A model generated the notes under the pieces. It had not been told where the DNA came from, made no database searches, and was given only the letters and a program-made list of their open reading frames with translations. Below are positions 9,678 to 18,469 of a stretch of 64,000 bases of DNA, piece by piece. Source of the DNA: Ch128b sp964527925 (GTDB taxonomy: Bacteria; Bacteroidota; Ignavibacteria; Ch128b). Positions within the stretch are counted from its first letter, which is position 1. Each line of letters opens with the position of its first letter. The DNA lies in assembly GCA_964527925.1 (NCBI GenBank), contig CAZGQO010000005.1:62001-126000 (forward strand). Reading direction: 5' to 3'. Made by a program: the position numbers and the translations under genes.

Positions 9678-10729
9678 GAGTATCAGAAGCAGTTCTGCCA
9701 GGTCATCCTGATAAAGTTTGTGATCAAATAGTTGATTATGTAATCTTTTATTTATCTGACATTAAACCAAAACCTTATATTCAATTAGAAGCGTCTATTT
9801 GGCAGAATAAAATTTATTTGGACGGGATCATCTGTTCAGAGAAGAAATTTGAAATCTATATTAGAGAGATTGTAATTGCTGCGTTGAAAGAAATCAATTC
9901 TGATTTGAATTTTTCAAAATTTAAAGTCGATACGAAAATTAGAATGATTTTCAATCAACCAAATCCGTATACTGGTTTTGTTGGTGATCAGGTGGTTGTA
10001 ACTGGCTGGGCTGGATATGATGAAAGGACTCATTTTCTTCCTCCTGAACATTTTCTTGTAATCTATTTGAAGGAAGAAATTCAGAATAGTTTTAATGGAA
10101 TTTTACAAGGTTTAGGTCCCGATGGAAAAATTCTTGCAATGATTGATGAAGTTAAAAACTAATTTGAAATCAAATATGTTCTAATTTCAATCCAGCACAA
10201 GAAAGAAGAAAATTATTTTGATCTTAATGAGAAGATTCAGTTTGTAGTTAAAGATTCAATATCACAACTAAAAAATCAGGATGAAAGATGGTCAGACAAG
10301 AAAATGACAATCAAAGTGAATCCTGCGGGTAACTTTATTAAAGACGGAAGTTTTGGAGATAATGGACAAACAGGCAGAAAATTAACAATGGATTTTTATG
10401 GTCCAAGAATACCAATCGGCGGAGGTGCTTTATCGGGTAAAAGTCTCTGGCATATTGATAGAGTTGCGGCTTATGCTTCAAGACATCAAGATGTTTTAGC
10501 ATTGTAGGAAAGCGCAAAAGAATTTTTCATCCGGGTTACCTATGCACCATCAATTAATAAACCTATCGATATCTTTTATCGATGCAAAAGGGAAAAAATA
10601 AAGATTCAAGAAGAATTTTTTGATTATCACAGGATGATTGAGAATTATTTAGATATAAACATCACTCGAAAAATTGTTGAAGGATTACATTTTTATGATT
10701 TATCATTACCATGGAATTCAGACAAATAA
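9671..10729 (+). pseudogene. Divergent S-adenosylmethionine synthetase-like gene with two in-frame stops
   Basis: A single frame of 353 codons is interrupted by TAA at 10160-10162 and TAG at 10505-10507, with no frameshift. MetK signatures are clear: GHPDKVCDQI near the start, GDNGQTGRK in the middle, GGGALSGK (ATP loop) and HIDRVAAYASRH after it. It is shorter than usual MetK (about 380-400 residues). It also contains atypical stretches such as GWAGYDERTHFLPPEH, so it is a paralogue rather than the housekeeping enzyme. The ATG overlaps the end of the VWA gene, tying it to the MoxR/VWA operon. With two stops it is probably dead. What SAM or an analogue did in this system is unknown. Confidence 0.85.
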
Positions 10730-10800
10730 AGTTCGGATAATAACTTAAAATAAGATTGATATTATTTAATTTATTGATAGAAATAAAGTTAAAAAGTAGA

Positions 10801-10818
10801 GGAGGGGCTTGCCCCTCC
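10801..10818. repeat. GC-rich palindromic hairpin
   Basis: GGAGGGGC-TT-GCCCCTCC is a perfect inverted repeat in otherwise AT-rich DNA. It lacks a following T-run, so it resembles a REP-type palindrome more than an intrinsic terminator. Confidence 0.6.
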
Positions 10819-10844
10819 CAAACAATGTTCTATTATAGTAATTC

Positions 10845-10864
10845 GGTCAAGGAAAGCCTCGACC
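10845..10864. repeat. Second small hairpin
   Basis: GGTCAAGG and CCTCGACC pair with one mismatch around an AAAG loop. Being 27 bases from the first palindrome, the two may form one REP-like unit. Confidence 0.45.
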
Positions 10865-11243
10865 TAACAAAAACATTTATATATGAATTAATTTTATCGA
10901 TTGATGAATTGACGCTTCCGTTTATAAATCATTCAAGTTAATTGAGGTCAACGCAAGCCCAACACTTTTTTACATGATTTTATAAAAAAGTAAATTTCAA
11001 TAATGATTTTGATTAACGAATCAATGATAATTTTTTAGATTAATTCTCTACGAGAATTTTTTGGAGTGGAGGAATTATTTTCAACTAATATATTAACCTC
11101 AGTGAAGTTAGAAAATTCTTTCAACAAACCGATATACTTCGTGGAAATTAAATTATTATAAATGGAATCACATCACCCGGATGAAAACTAAAAAAGTTCA
11201 ACAATCAATATTTTTTGTCATATTGGATCTGTCAAGAAATAAA

Positions 11244-11298
11244 TAACCACGAATTCACGAATGAGTAATTGGTGTTCATTCGTGTAATTCGTGGTTTA
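11244..11298. repeat. Long inverted repeat (MITE/REP-like)
   Basis: A left arm at 11244-11264 containing CCACGAATTCACGAATGA pairs almost perfectly with a right arm at 11275-11297 containing TCATTCGTGTAATTCGTGG. The loop is about ten bases. Similar ATTCGTG/CACGAAT hairpins are common dispersed repeats in environmental bacterial genomes (my recollection, not tested here). It lies just downstream of the stop of the T9SS pseudogene. Confidence 0.7.
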
Positions 11299-11360
11299 AA
11301 AAATTTCAGCAGCTAATTCACGAATTGGAAAAACAATCATTGAATCAATTTAAACTTCGA

Positions 11361-14238
11361 TTACTTTAATAAAACCATTTTCTTAGTTTCAACAAAGTAA
11401 TTCGCCCTGAGTTGATAATAATAAACTCCACTCGCAAATCCTTTTAAATCTACCAATCTTTCATAATAGCCAGCATCTAAATCTTTATTCAAAACTTCTT
11501 TTACTTTTTGACCTAAAGAACTATGAATAACAAGTTTGACATTCGTTCTAAAAGGTAGTGCAAATTTGAATTTTGTTACATTATTGAATGGATTTGAATA
11601 GTTTTGATAAAGCTGAAATTGCCGTGGAATGTAAATATTGTCATCTAATGCTGTAATAGTTGAAAAATTAGAATTGTATTTTTGAATAACCTGTCTGACC
11701 ATTGATCTTGTAAGTTCAATTGAATTTAAGTGATTAAAACCTTGCCAGGCTGTATAAGTAACAATGATATCTATGGGTTTGTTTTCAATTAAATCAAATG
11801 GATCAACATTGAGAAATGTTCTAACATCATACGAGGTTGTATTTATCCAGCCAATATTAGTAACAGGGTCACCGTTGTAAAAGAAAAAAGGATTTACTTG
11901 ATTACAATCAATTCCACCTAAAACTCTGCCAAATAAATGAGTGCATGGATTTGCAATATTCCCATTTTTTAATTTAACTAATGGATAATTTCTAAAATCT
12001 ATAACATTATTTATTGGAGGATCATCAATAGGACTAGAATAAAAAAAATTGTTAATTGAACTAACCTTTAAATTTATATAATTAGGATAAATTTCCTCAC
12101 CCAGAATTTTACCTTTTTTATTAAATGCTGTGTCAGTCGAATTACCTGTGAATATTCTGGGTCACTGTAACAAGGTTATAAACAGAGGAGGTGGATTCAC
12201 TCCAAAATCTAAGTCCAAACTATCATTATATGTGAAACTGCTTTGTAGTAAAGTATCTGAACCTACCAAATCATCTGAATAGTCTCCTATATCCGGGTCG
12301 GCATATACAGTGAAAATAACATCTTTAAGCAGGGGATTTACCGTGCCTTTATTTACGATTGAATATCTTACAAAAAATGTATTTCTTAAATAAGAATTTT
12401 TTTTAGATGCAAAAATTGTTTGTTTAATTTCGATGCCAAGTGGATTCATTGTCGTGAATTTTCTATCTAATGACCGCGTACCATCATTATATACACACCA
12501 ATAAGTTACATCACCCAGAATGTCAGGCATATCTTCATCTGGATCCCATTGCCTATTTTTGTTCAGATCAATTGGATTGTAAATACCATCTTTATTGCCA
12601 TCATAGAAATAGCTCCCTGAGAAACAGCATCTATCCATTCTTGCCAGCTCTTACCGAAATGAGGATCGCTTCTACGAACACGGTTCAATCTGTTTCGGGG
12701 ATCCAATGGATTTGATCCAACATTTCCAAATACATAATCATCTATACGTAAAGTTGTCATAACAGCATTTGCCCAAAGAGAATCGTTGTTATACCCGCTT
12801 AATCCAAATCCACCAGAAAATATTAAACTTTTACCCTAAAAAGTCGAACCAGCTGAACTATAGATTATTGTGTCAGAACGAGTAAATTCTTGATCATGAT
12901 TATCAACTGTGTATATTTCAATTGGAATTTTCAGAGTTGATAAGACATCACATATTATTCCATCATTTGAAATGTTAACTTAATTGAACCAACCTCCAGC
13001 ATATTTTCGTATTCCTGAACAGGCGAATAAAACGAAGTACCAAAAATATAATCATTCGGATTCTCATCGTTGTGTTGTCCATCGTCATACATAGCGTATT
13101 CATTTCCATCCACGAAGAGTTTTACAGAATTAATTACATCATCATCATAAACCTAAGACTTAAAATAAATTGGATCTTTGGGAGTCGATTTTGTAATCTC
13201 GGTTTTAAATATTACAGGAGGAGCAATGATATCTTTCACTAAACCGACTACTCCAATACCCAATTGATTTTTTAGAATTGGCGAATATCTTTTTGTTAAA
13301 ATTAAAACGAGTGGATTGTTCTCTGAATCAGTGATGGATACAATCTGGTCATCACCAACATATCGAGTAAGCTGATGATGAGTCCATATTAATCCTTCGT
13401 CTTCACTAACTGAGTAATGAATATCATATTGTTTAATGTTGCTAAATGGGGTTGGTTTTGAAACATTGTAAAAAACAAAAATCCTGCCATCTTTACTACG
13501 ATAGAACATTGGCTTTTCTTCATTAAGGTTTGAATTCACAAGAGGTTGTTTTGTTGACCAGTTGTTTCCATTATCAGTAGAGATCATGTAAAAAATATCT
13601 TTGTTGCTTGAAGTACCTGTTTCTATTAAGGCTATAATTTTATTTTGATTTATAGAATTTATCGTAAGAAAATATCCATTTTCCGGGAATTGAATATAAG
13701 ACGACCAGGTTAATCCATCATTAGTATTTTTGAAATAAATAAGATTTCTCGAAGATCGTTCGAAACAAATATATATTGTACCATCTAAAGTTTGTGATAA
13801 CTGAATTTGATAGCGTAAACTCGGTGCATGAAGTATTTGTGGTACTGTCCATGATATACCGGTATTGGTTGAGCTAATTACATGTAGACCTGTAGATGTT
13901 CTATAAGCTATTAAAATTTTATTGCTTAATGTCCTGATTGAAGATATTCGATAATCATAGAAAAAATTTGTCGAATCATTTCGGAAAACTTTTGGCTATG
14001 ACCAGGTTAATCCATTATCAGTGGAATATGAAATATAAAATATCCTATTTGAGGTTGAAGGTTTGTATGTATCTGGAATGAAGATCAATAAAAGAGAATC
14101 TTCTGAAATTCGATGTATGAAACCAGTAAGAGTTGAATCTTGATGAATACCAATTTTCTGAAAACTGCTTGACTGAGCGAACAGTGAAAGTGAAAGATTG
14201 AAAACAATTAAAGCCAAAAAGGATGGGGGTCTCTTCAT
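11361..14238 (-). pseudogene. Secreted Asp-box (BNR/sialidase-like) protein with T9SS C-terminal domain, multiply broken
   Basis: The gene begins at the ATG at 14238 with a signal peptide (SFLALIVFNLSLSLFAQ). Asp-box repeats (STDNGLTWS, TNTGISWT, TNDGLTWS, STDNGNNWS) follow in the first 360 codons. It ends at 11361 with a type IX sorting domain (YQNYSNPFNNVTKF ... GVYYYQLRANYFVETKKMVLLK in parts). Lesions: in-frame TAG at 13996-13998 and 13153-13155, a frameshift near 12960-13000, TAG at 12836-12838 in the new frame, a frameshift near 12600-12640, and TGA at 12162-12164. Translation between lesions stays protein-like, so this is one dead gene of about 960 codons. It was probably an exported surface protein; its enzymatic activity cannot be told. 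Confidence 0.85.
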
Positions 14239-14495
14239 ATGACCTCCGCTGAAAATGATTGATGTGAAATTAAGTAAAAGCCATTAGAAGTTAAATATGG
14301 TGGATAGATTTAGTAATTAACACAAGTTTGTTTTTGATATATGAATTCAATTAGAGGAAAGATTTAAGATCCTAAAGTAAAAATTAAATATGAAATCAAT
14401 TATTTAGGTAGTTTCGAACTAAATCCTGATTAAACTAATTTTCACTCAATTGTAATCTTCATTAAAATTTTAAAAAGTTATTTTATTGGTTGAAA

Positions 14496-15866
14496 TCAAA
14501 TCTCATTCTCCGAAAACTCAATAAGGTCATATCTTGTAATTATGTCTATAATTCTGCCATATTCACTCACTAAAACAGCATAGTCTTTTTTAAGAAATTC
14601 TTTTACATCATCAAGTTTTGTTTGCGCATCAAGAAAGATGAGAGATTCATCCATAACTTCCTGTATGGTTGAATTTTTCAATGATGGATTGTCAATCAAT
14701 TTTGCCAGAAGTCGGTTTTCTCTCACAACTCCAACAGATTTTCTGTTTTCGATAACAGGAATCAGAGTATAACCGGTAGAATCAATTAATTCTAATGCAA
14801 GCGAAACCTTATCATCTGGTTTAACAGAAACAAGGACCTGGTAACCTTTTGATTTTTTAATTTCAGAAAGATCTTTCAATGTTCTGGGTTTTTCGAAATA
14901 AATTCTGTTCTCTCTTAACCAATCATTGTTGTAAAGTTTTGAAAGGTATCTTTCACCAGTATCGCTGACAATAAAAACAATCACATCATTTTCAGATAAA
15001 TTTTGAGCAACTGTGAGTGCAGCACAAAGATTTGTACCAGTACTTCCGCCAGCAAAAATTCCTTCTTCTCTTGTCAATCTTCTTGCATAATAAAATGAAT
15101 CACGATCTGATACATTGATAATTTCATCAATCACACTGAAATCCACATTTTCTGGAATGCAATCCTGTCCAATTCCTTCGACTAAATATGGTGAGCCTTT
15201 AATGATCTCACCTTTTTCTTTATAATGTTTAAAGATTGATCCCACAGGATCAGCACCTATTACTTTTATTGATGGATTTTTTTCTTTCAAGAATTTTCCG
15301 GTTCCGCTTATCGTTCCGCCAGTTCCAATTCCAGAAACAAAGTGAGTAATCTTTCCATCAGTTTGGTTCCAGATTTCTGGTCCAGTTGTTCGGTAGTGAA
15401 TCTCTGGATTTGCCTTATTAGAATATTGATAAGCAAAAAATGAGTTCGGAATTTCTTGGCTTAATCTTTTTGCAACATTCACATAATAATCTGGATCATC
15501 AGGTTCGAGTAATTTCGGCACAATTATGACTTCCGCACCAAATGCTTTCAGGTAATTTATCTTTTCATGACTAACTTTATCAGTTACAACAAAAATGCAT
15601 TTATACCCTTTTACTGCCGAGGCAAATGCAAGACCAATTCCGGTATTTCCGCTTGTAGCTTCAATAATAGTTCCACCAGGTTTAAGCAGGCCTTTTCTTT
15701 CAGCATCTTCAATCATTGCAATTCCAATTCTATCTTTTACACTGCCACCAGGATTAGCAGATTCAAGTTTTGCAAAAATTTGTGGTTTTAATTTTCGAGT
15801 AATTTTATTCAGTTTAATGAGCGGTGTATTTCCAATTTGTTGTAAAATGTTTTCCTTGTAAATCAT
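14496..15866 (-). CDS. Cystathionine beta-synthase (PLP enzyme with CBS domain pair)
   Basis: A 456-residue enzyme. Residues 1-320 are a fold-type II PLP domain with NTPLIKLN, the PLP-lysine region GGSVKDRIG, the Asn/Ser loop EATSGNTGIG and the phosphate loop GTGGTISGTGK. Residues about 335-456 form a pair of CBS motifs, as in cystathionine beta-synthase. The predicted reaction is serine + homocysteine to cystathionine. The nearby homocysteine methyltransferase pair fits a shared homocysteine node. Cysteine synthase with a CBS tail is the alternative. The start ATG follows AAAGGAAA. The 257-base gap downstream (14239-14495) shows nothing clear. Confidence 0.85.
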   Translation of the reverse strand: MIYKENILQQIGNTPLIKLNKITRKLKPQIFAKLESANPGGSVKDRIGIAMIEDAERKGLLKPGGTIIEATSGNTGIGLAFASAVKGYKCIFVVTDKVSHEKINYLKAFGAEVIIVPKLLEPDDPDYYVNVAKRLSQEIPNSFFAYQYSNKANPEIHYRTTGPEIWNQTDGKITHFVSGIGTGGTISGTGKFLKEKNPSIKVIGADPVGSIFKHYKEKGEIIKGSPYLVEGIGQDCIPENVDFSVIDEIINVSDRDSFYYARRLTREEGIFAGGSTGTNLCAALTVAQNLSENDVIVFIVSDTGERYLSKLYNNDWLRENRIYFEKPRTLKDLSEIKKSKGYQVLVSVKPDDKVSLALELIDSTGYTLIPVIENRKSVGVVRENRLLAKLIDNPSLKNSTIQEVMDESLIFLDAQTKLDDVKEFLKKDYAVLVSEYGRIIDIITRYDLIEFSENEI

Positions 15867-16291
15867 ATTTTAATTTCCTTTGATAAAAATTCGTTTTATT
15901 AACTCATCGATATTGAAATGATTAAATAATGATTTGTAAAAGTAACTCTACTCAAGTGCAAATTAATTATCCTTGTAACTAAAAAAAAGAATTAAACTTT
16001 GAGTCTAATAAAAAGATGGTCATAATTTAACCATCATAAAAGATGGAAAATTTTTCAAGTGAATATAATTAGCATAAGATAGAATGGATTCTTGAAGGCA
16101 CTGATCTTTTGTTTTCGATATTAAAGAAGAAATTTATAAATAGTCAGTTCAAAAGAGATTTTGATTCCATAATTAATTGAAGAGCAAATTTTTTGTCAGT
16201 ACTTAATGAAAAAATTATGAAAGACTAATTTTTATTAAATGAATCTATCTTAGTAATTCACTAATTTAAACTTGAAAATTATAGATTTAGG
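15867..16291. other. Divergent intergenic region
   Basis: An AT-rich region of 425 bases between the divergent CBS and sigma-54 regulator genes, so both promoters should lie here. The only structure noticed is the palindrome GATGGT (16015-16020) / ACCATC (16030-16035) with a further AGATGG copy shortly after. That may be a small operator. No gene was seen. Confidence 0.45.
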
Positions 16292-17287
16292 ATGGATCAA
16301 TTATCATCCAATATAATTGTATCAGGGGATCGAAAGATTATTGATATTCTCGAAAGATTAGAAAAAGTTGCTGACTCAGACTGTGCGATTTTACTTATTG
16401 GTGAAACTGGTGTCGGGAAAGAACTTTTTGCTGAGTACATTCACAGGATTAGTAATAGAAGAAATTATCCACTTGTTAAAGTAAGCCTCTCAACTTTACC
16501 ACCAAGTTTAATTGAAAGCGAACTTTTTGGATTTGAGAAAGGATCTTTTACTAATTCGATTTATGAGAAAAAAGGTCAGTTTGAATTGGCTGATAAAGGT
16601 ACAATCTACCTGGATGACATTGATGATTTTCCAATTGAACTCCAATCAAAATTATTGCGCGTATTGGAAACAGGTGAAATAAAGAGAATAGGTGCTCAAA
16701 AAAGTATATCTCTGGATATTAGATTGATTACTTCCTCCAAAATTGATTTGAGCGAAATGGTGGCTCAGGGAAAATTCCGAATAGATCTTTTTTACAGAAT
16801 TAATGTTGTTCCTATTCACATTCCACCATTACGAGATCGTACTGATGATATTCCATTGCTTATAAATCATTTCTTGAAACAGTACGAACCAGAAAAATCA
16901 ATTAAAATAACAGAAGCAGCTTTAACGGCTTTAAAAGAATACTCATGGCCAGGTAATGTTCGAGAACTTAAAAATGTAATTAAAAGAATTGCACATTTTA
17001 CAGATGGTGAAATCACTTTAGAAAATTTGCCAGAAGAAATTAGAGGTGAAAAAACATTAAATCTATTCTTAAAGTCATGCATGAATTGTTTTAAGAAGAA
17101 AAATTTATCCTACGACGATGTAATGAAATGTATTGAGTATCATTTACTTTACAATTCTCTTGAAGAAGCTAAGGGGAATTACTCTCAGGCTGCAAGAAAT
17201 TTAAAAATGAGTCTTTCAACTTTTAGAGATAAATGTAGAAAGTACGGAATTAAACATCCTGCCGATTCGCAAAATTTAACAGATTAA
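16292..17287 (+). CDS. Sigma-54-dependent transcriptional activator lacking a sensor domain
   Basis: A 331-residue bacterial enhancer-binding protein. The AAA+ domain starts almost at residue 1, as in PspF, with no receiver, PAS or GAF domain. Walker A is GETGVGKE (about 37-44), Walker B IYLDDIDDF, and sensor II/arginine region WPGNVRELKN. A Fis-type helix-turn-helix ends the protein (NYSQAARNLKMSLSTFRDKC). The sigma-54 contact loop is GSFTNS at residues 84-89 instead of GAFTGA; F and T are kept. The next operon, 142 bases downstream on the same strand, has a sigma-54 promoter, so this is its likely activator. How it senses a signal is not visible. Confidence 0.92.
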   Translation: MDQLSSNIIVSGDRKIIDILERLEKVADSDCAILLIGETGVGKELFAEYIHRISNRRNYPLVKVSLSTLPPSLIESELFGFEKGSFTNSIYEKKGQFELADKGTIYLDDIDDFPIELQSKLLRVLETGEIKRIGAQKSISLDIRLITSSKIDLSEMVAQGKFRIDLFYRINVVPIHIPPLRDRTDDIPLLINHFLKQYEPEKSIKITEAALTALKEYSWPGNVRELKNVIKRIAHFTDGEITLENLPEEIRGEKTLNLFLKSCMNCFKKKNLSYDDVMKCIEYHLLYNSLEEAKGNYSQAARNLKMSLSTFRDKCRKYGIKHPADSQNLTD

Positions 17288-17303
17288 AGCTTTAATAATT
17301 TAA

Positions 17304-17325
17304 AACTAACGGCAGTCCGTTAGTT
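17304..17325. promoter_or_regulatory. Putative upstream activator site (palindrome)
   Basis: AACTAACGG-CAGT-CCGTTAGTT is a perfect nine-base inverted repeat centred about 93 bases upstream of the sigma-54 -12 element. A half-site CCGTTA recurs near 17338. Position and symmetry fit a dimeric Fis-type activator. There is no T-run after it, which argues against a terminator. Confidence 0.55.
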
Positions 17326-17393
17326 AATAACAAATTTCCGTTACCTCTTAAGATTCAATCTCAAAAAATTTTTCCCTTTTCAAGTTATTTTTC

Positions 17394-17408
17394 TGGCAAT
17401 TTATTTGC
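17394..17408 (+). promoter_or_regulatory. Sigma-54 (-24/-12) promoter of the Hdr-hydrogenase operon
   Basis: TGGCAATTTATTTGC matches the consensus TGGCAC-N5-TTGCA, with exactly ten bases between the invariant GG (17395-17396) and GC (17407-17408). Transcription should begin near 17420. That leaves only about ten bases before the ATG at 17430. Confidence 0.8.
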
Positions 17409-17429
17409 GTTCCTCTATATACTATCAAT

Positions 17430-17954
17430 ATGAAAAAAATTAAAATTCTTGGAATTGGTAATCCTTTATTCGGAGATGATGGGGCAGGAATTTATGTTGT
17501 CAGAAAGATAAAATCTTTTACCGGTTTGAACTTTCTTTTTGATATAGAAGAAGTTGAATATGGTGGTTTAAGATTAATCGATTTTCTTCAAGGATATTCA
17601 GCTGGAATTATTGTCGATACTATTCTTAATGAAAATTATCCTGTTGGACACATTCACAAAATCTCCATAGATGATTTAAATTCTTCAACACATCTTCTTT
17701 CATTCCATGATGTGGATTTAAGGACAGTAATTTCTTTTGCAAAAGAGATGGGAATTTCACTTCCCGATCAAATTTTAATTTATGCAATCGAGATCGAACC
17801 AACTTATGAATTCTCAGAGAAACTTTCTGACCCAATCAAAAAAGCTGTTGATATATGTGCAGAAAAGATTTTAAATGATATTGGACAATTAGAATTAATT
17901 GACTTAAGAGAGATCAAAAATTCAAATATGAAAGAAAGGAGTTTGTATGATTGA
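17430..17954 (+). CDS. [NiFe]-hydrogenase maturation endopeptidase
   Basis: A 174-residue HycI/HyaD/FrcD-family protease that removes the C-terminal peptide of the hydrogenase large subunit after nickel insertion. Visible features are ILGIGNPLFGDDGAG with the nickel-sensing acidic residue, IVDTILN, and SFHDVDLRTVISFAKEMG. It is the first gene after the sigma-54 promoter. No Shine-Dalgarno is seen in the very short leader. It overlaps the next gene by eight bases. Its target is almost certainly the large subunit seven genes downstream, which carries a cleavable tail. Confidence 0.9.
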   Translation: MKKIKILGIGNPLFGDDGAGIYVVRKIKSFTGLNFLFDIEEVEYGGLRLIDFLQGYSAGIIVDTILNENYPVGHIHKISIDDLNSSTHLLSFHDVDLRTVISFAKEMGISLPDQILIYAIEIEPTYEFSEKLSDPIKKAVDICAEKILNDIGQLELIDLREIKNSNMKERSLYD

Positions 17955-18468
17955 AAAAGAAATTACAGCACTTGAAGCTCTTGGAATTGCAATCAGAAGT
18001 GAAATCGATGCTCAGGAAATTTATAAAGACATGGCTTCAATGTGTGAAGATGAATTATTGAAAGATAAATTTTTAAATCTTCAGAAAGAAGAAAAAAAGC
18101 ATCAGATCTTACTTGAAAAGATGTATAAAAAAATGTTTCCTGATGTTGAATTAATTTTACCAAAAAATCAATTACCCGCAAAAGTGAGTGTGAGTGAAAA
18201 AAGAAAAAAATTGAATTTAAAAGAAGTACTCACAATTGCTCTGGAAGAGGAAAAAAGATCAAGAGAGTTCTACCTTGATTGCGCTCTGTTTGTAACAGAT
18301 CTCTCTGGTAAAAGAATGTTCAGGTTTCTTGCTGATATGGAATTCACTCATCAAGTTTTATTAAACGCAGAACTTGAACTGTTAGAAAAATATCCAGTTT
18401 ATTTCGAAGGACAAATTCCCTGGGAAGCCGAACAGGGATTAAGAAAAACCAAAATAAAAAGGAAATAA
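17947..18468 (+). CDS. Ferritin-like / rubrerythrin-type di-iron domain protein
   Basis: A 173-residue, probably all-helical protein. Two repeats of the ferritin-like pattern are seen: an early helix with EIDAQEIYKDMA, then EEKKHQILLEKM (ExxH), and a second half with ALEEEKRSREFY and a later EFTHQVLLN (ExxH-like). These could bind a di-iron centre and reduce peroxide or oxygen. No rubredoxin domain is present. The start is the ATG at 17947 after AAGGAG. It lies between the protease and hdrC genes, so it is made with the oxygen-sensitive Hdr-hydrogenase. A protective or electron-accepting role is inference. Confidence 0.75.
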   Translation: MIEKEITALEALGIAIRSEIDAQEIYKDMASMCEDELLKDKFLNLQKEEKKHQILLEKMYKKMFPDVELILPKNQLPAKVSVSEKRKKLNLKEVLTIALEEEKRSREFYLDCALFVTDLSGKRMFRFLADMEFTHQVLLNAELELLEKYPVYFEGQIPWEAEQGLRKTKIKRK

Positions 18469-18469
18469 T

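Larger units (their letters stand above)
10730..11243. other. Intergenic stretch with small hairpins
   Basis: There is no gene in this stretch. It is very AT-rich except for two compact hairpins, annotated separately at 10801-10818 and 10845-10864. It lies between two pseudogenes that converge here, so it could once have held terminators or gene ends; no T-run follows either hairpin. Confidence 0.6.

Noticed and set aside
6544..10507. Stop-codon reassignment or selenocysteine/pyrrolysine decoding in the cassette
   Set aside because: All three stop codons occur in the decayed genes, frameshifts accompany them, and neighbouring genes of the same genome have no internal stops.
10801..11298. CRISPR array or IS element in the intergenic repeats
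   Set aside because: There are no regularly spaced direct repeats and no transposase gene; the features are isolated hairpins.
17304..17325. Intrinsic terminator of the sigma-54 activator gene
   Set aside because: No T-run follows the palindrome, and the half-site repeat plus spacing to the -12 element fit a protein-binding site better.
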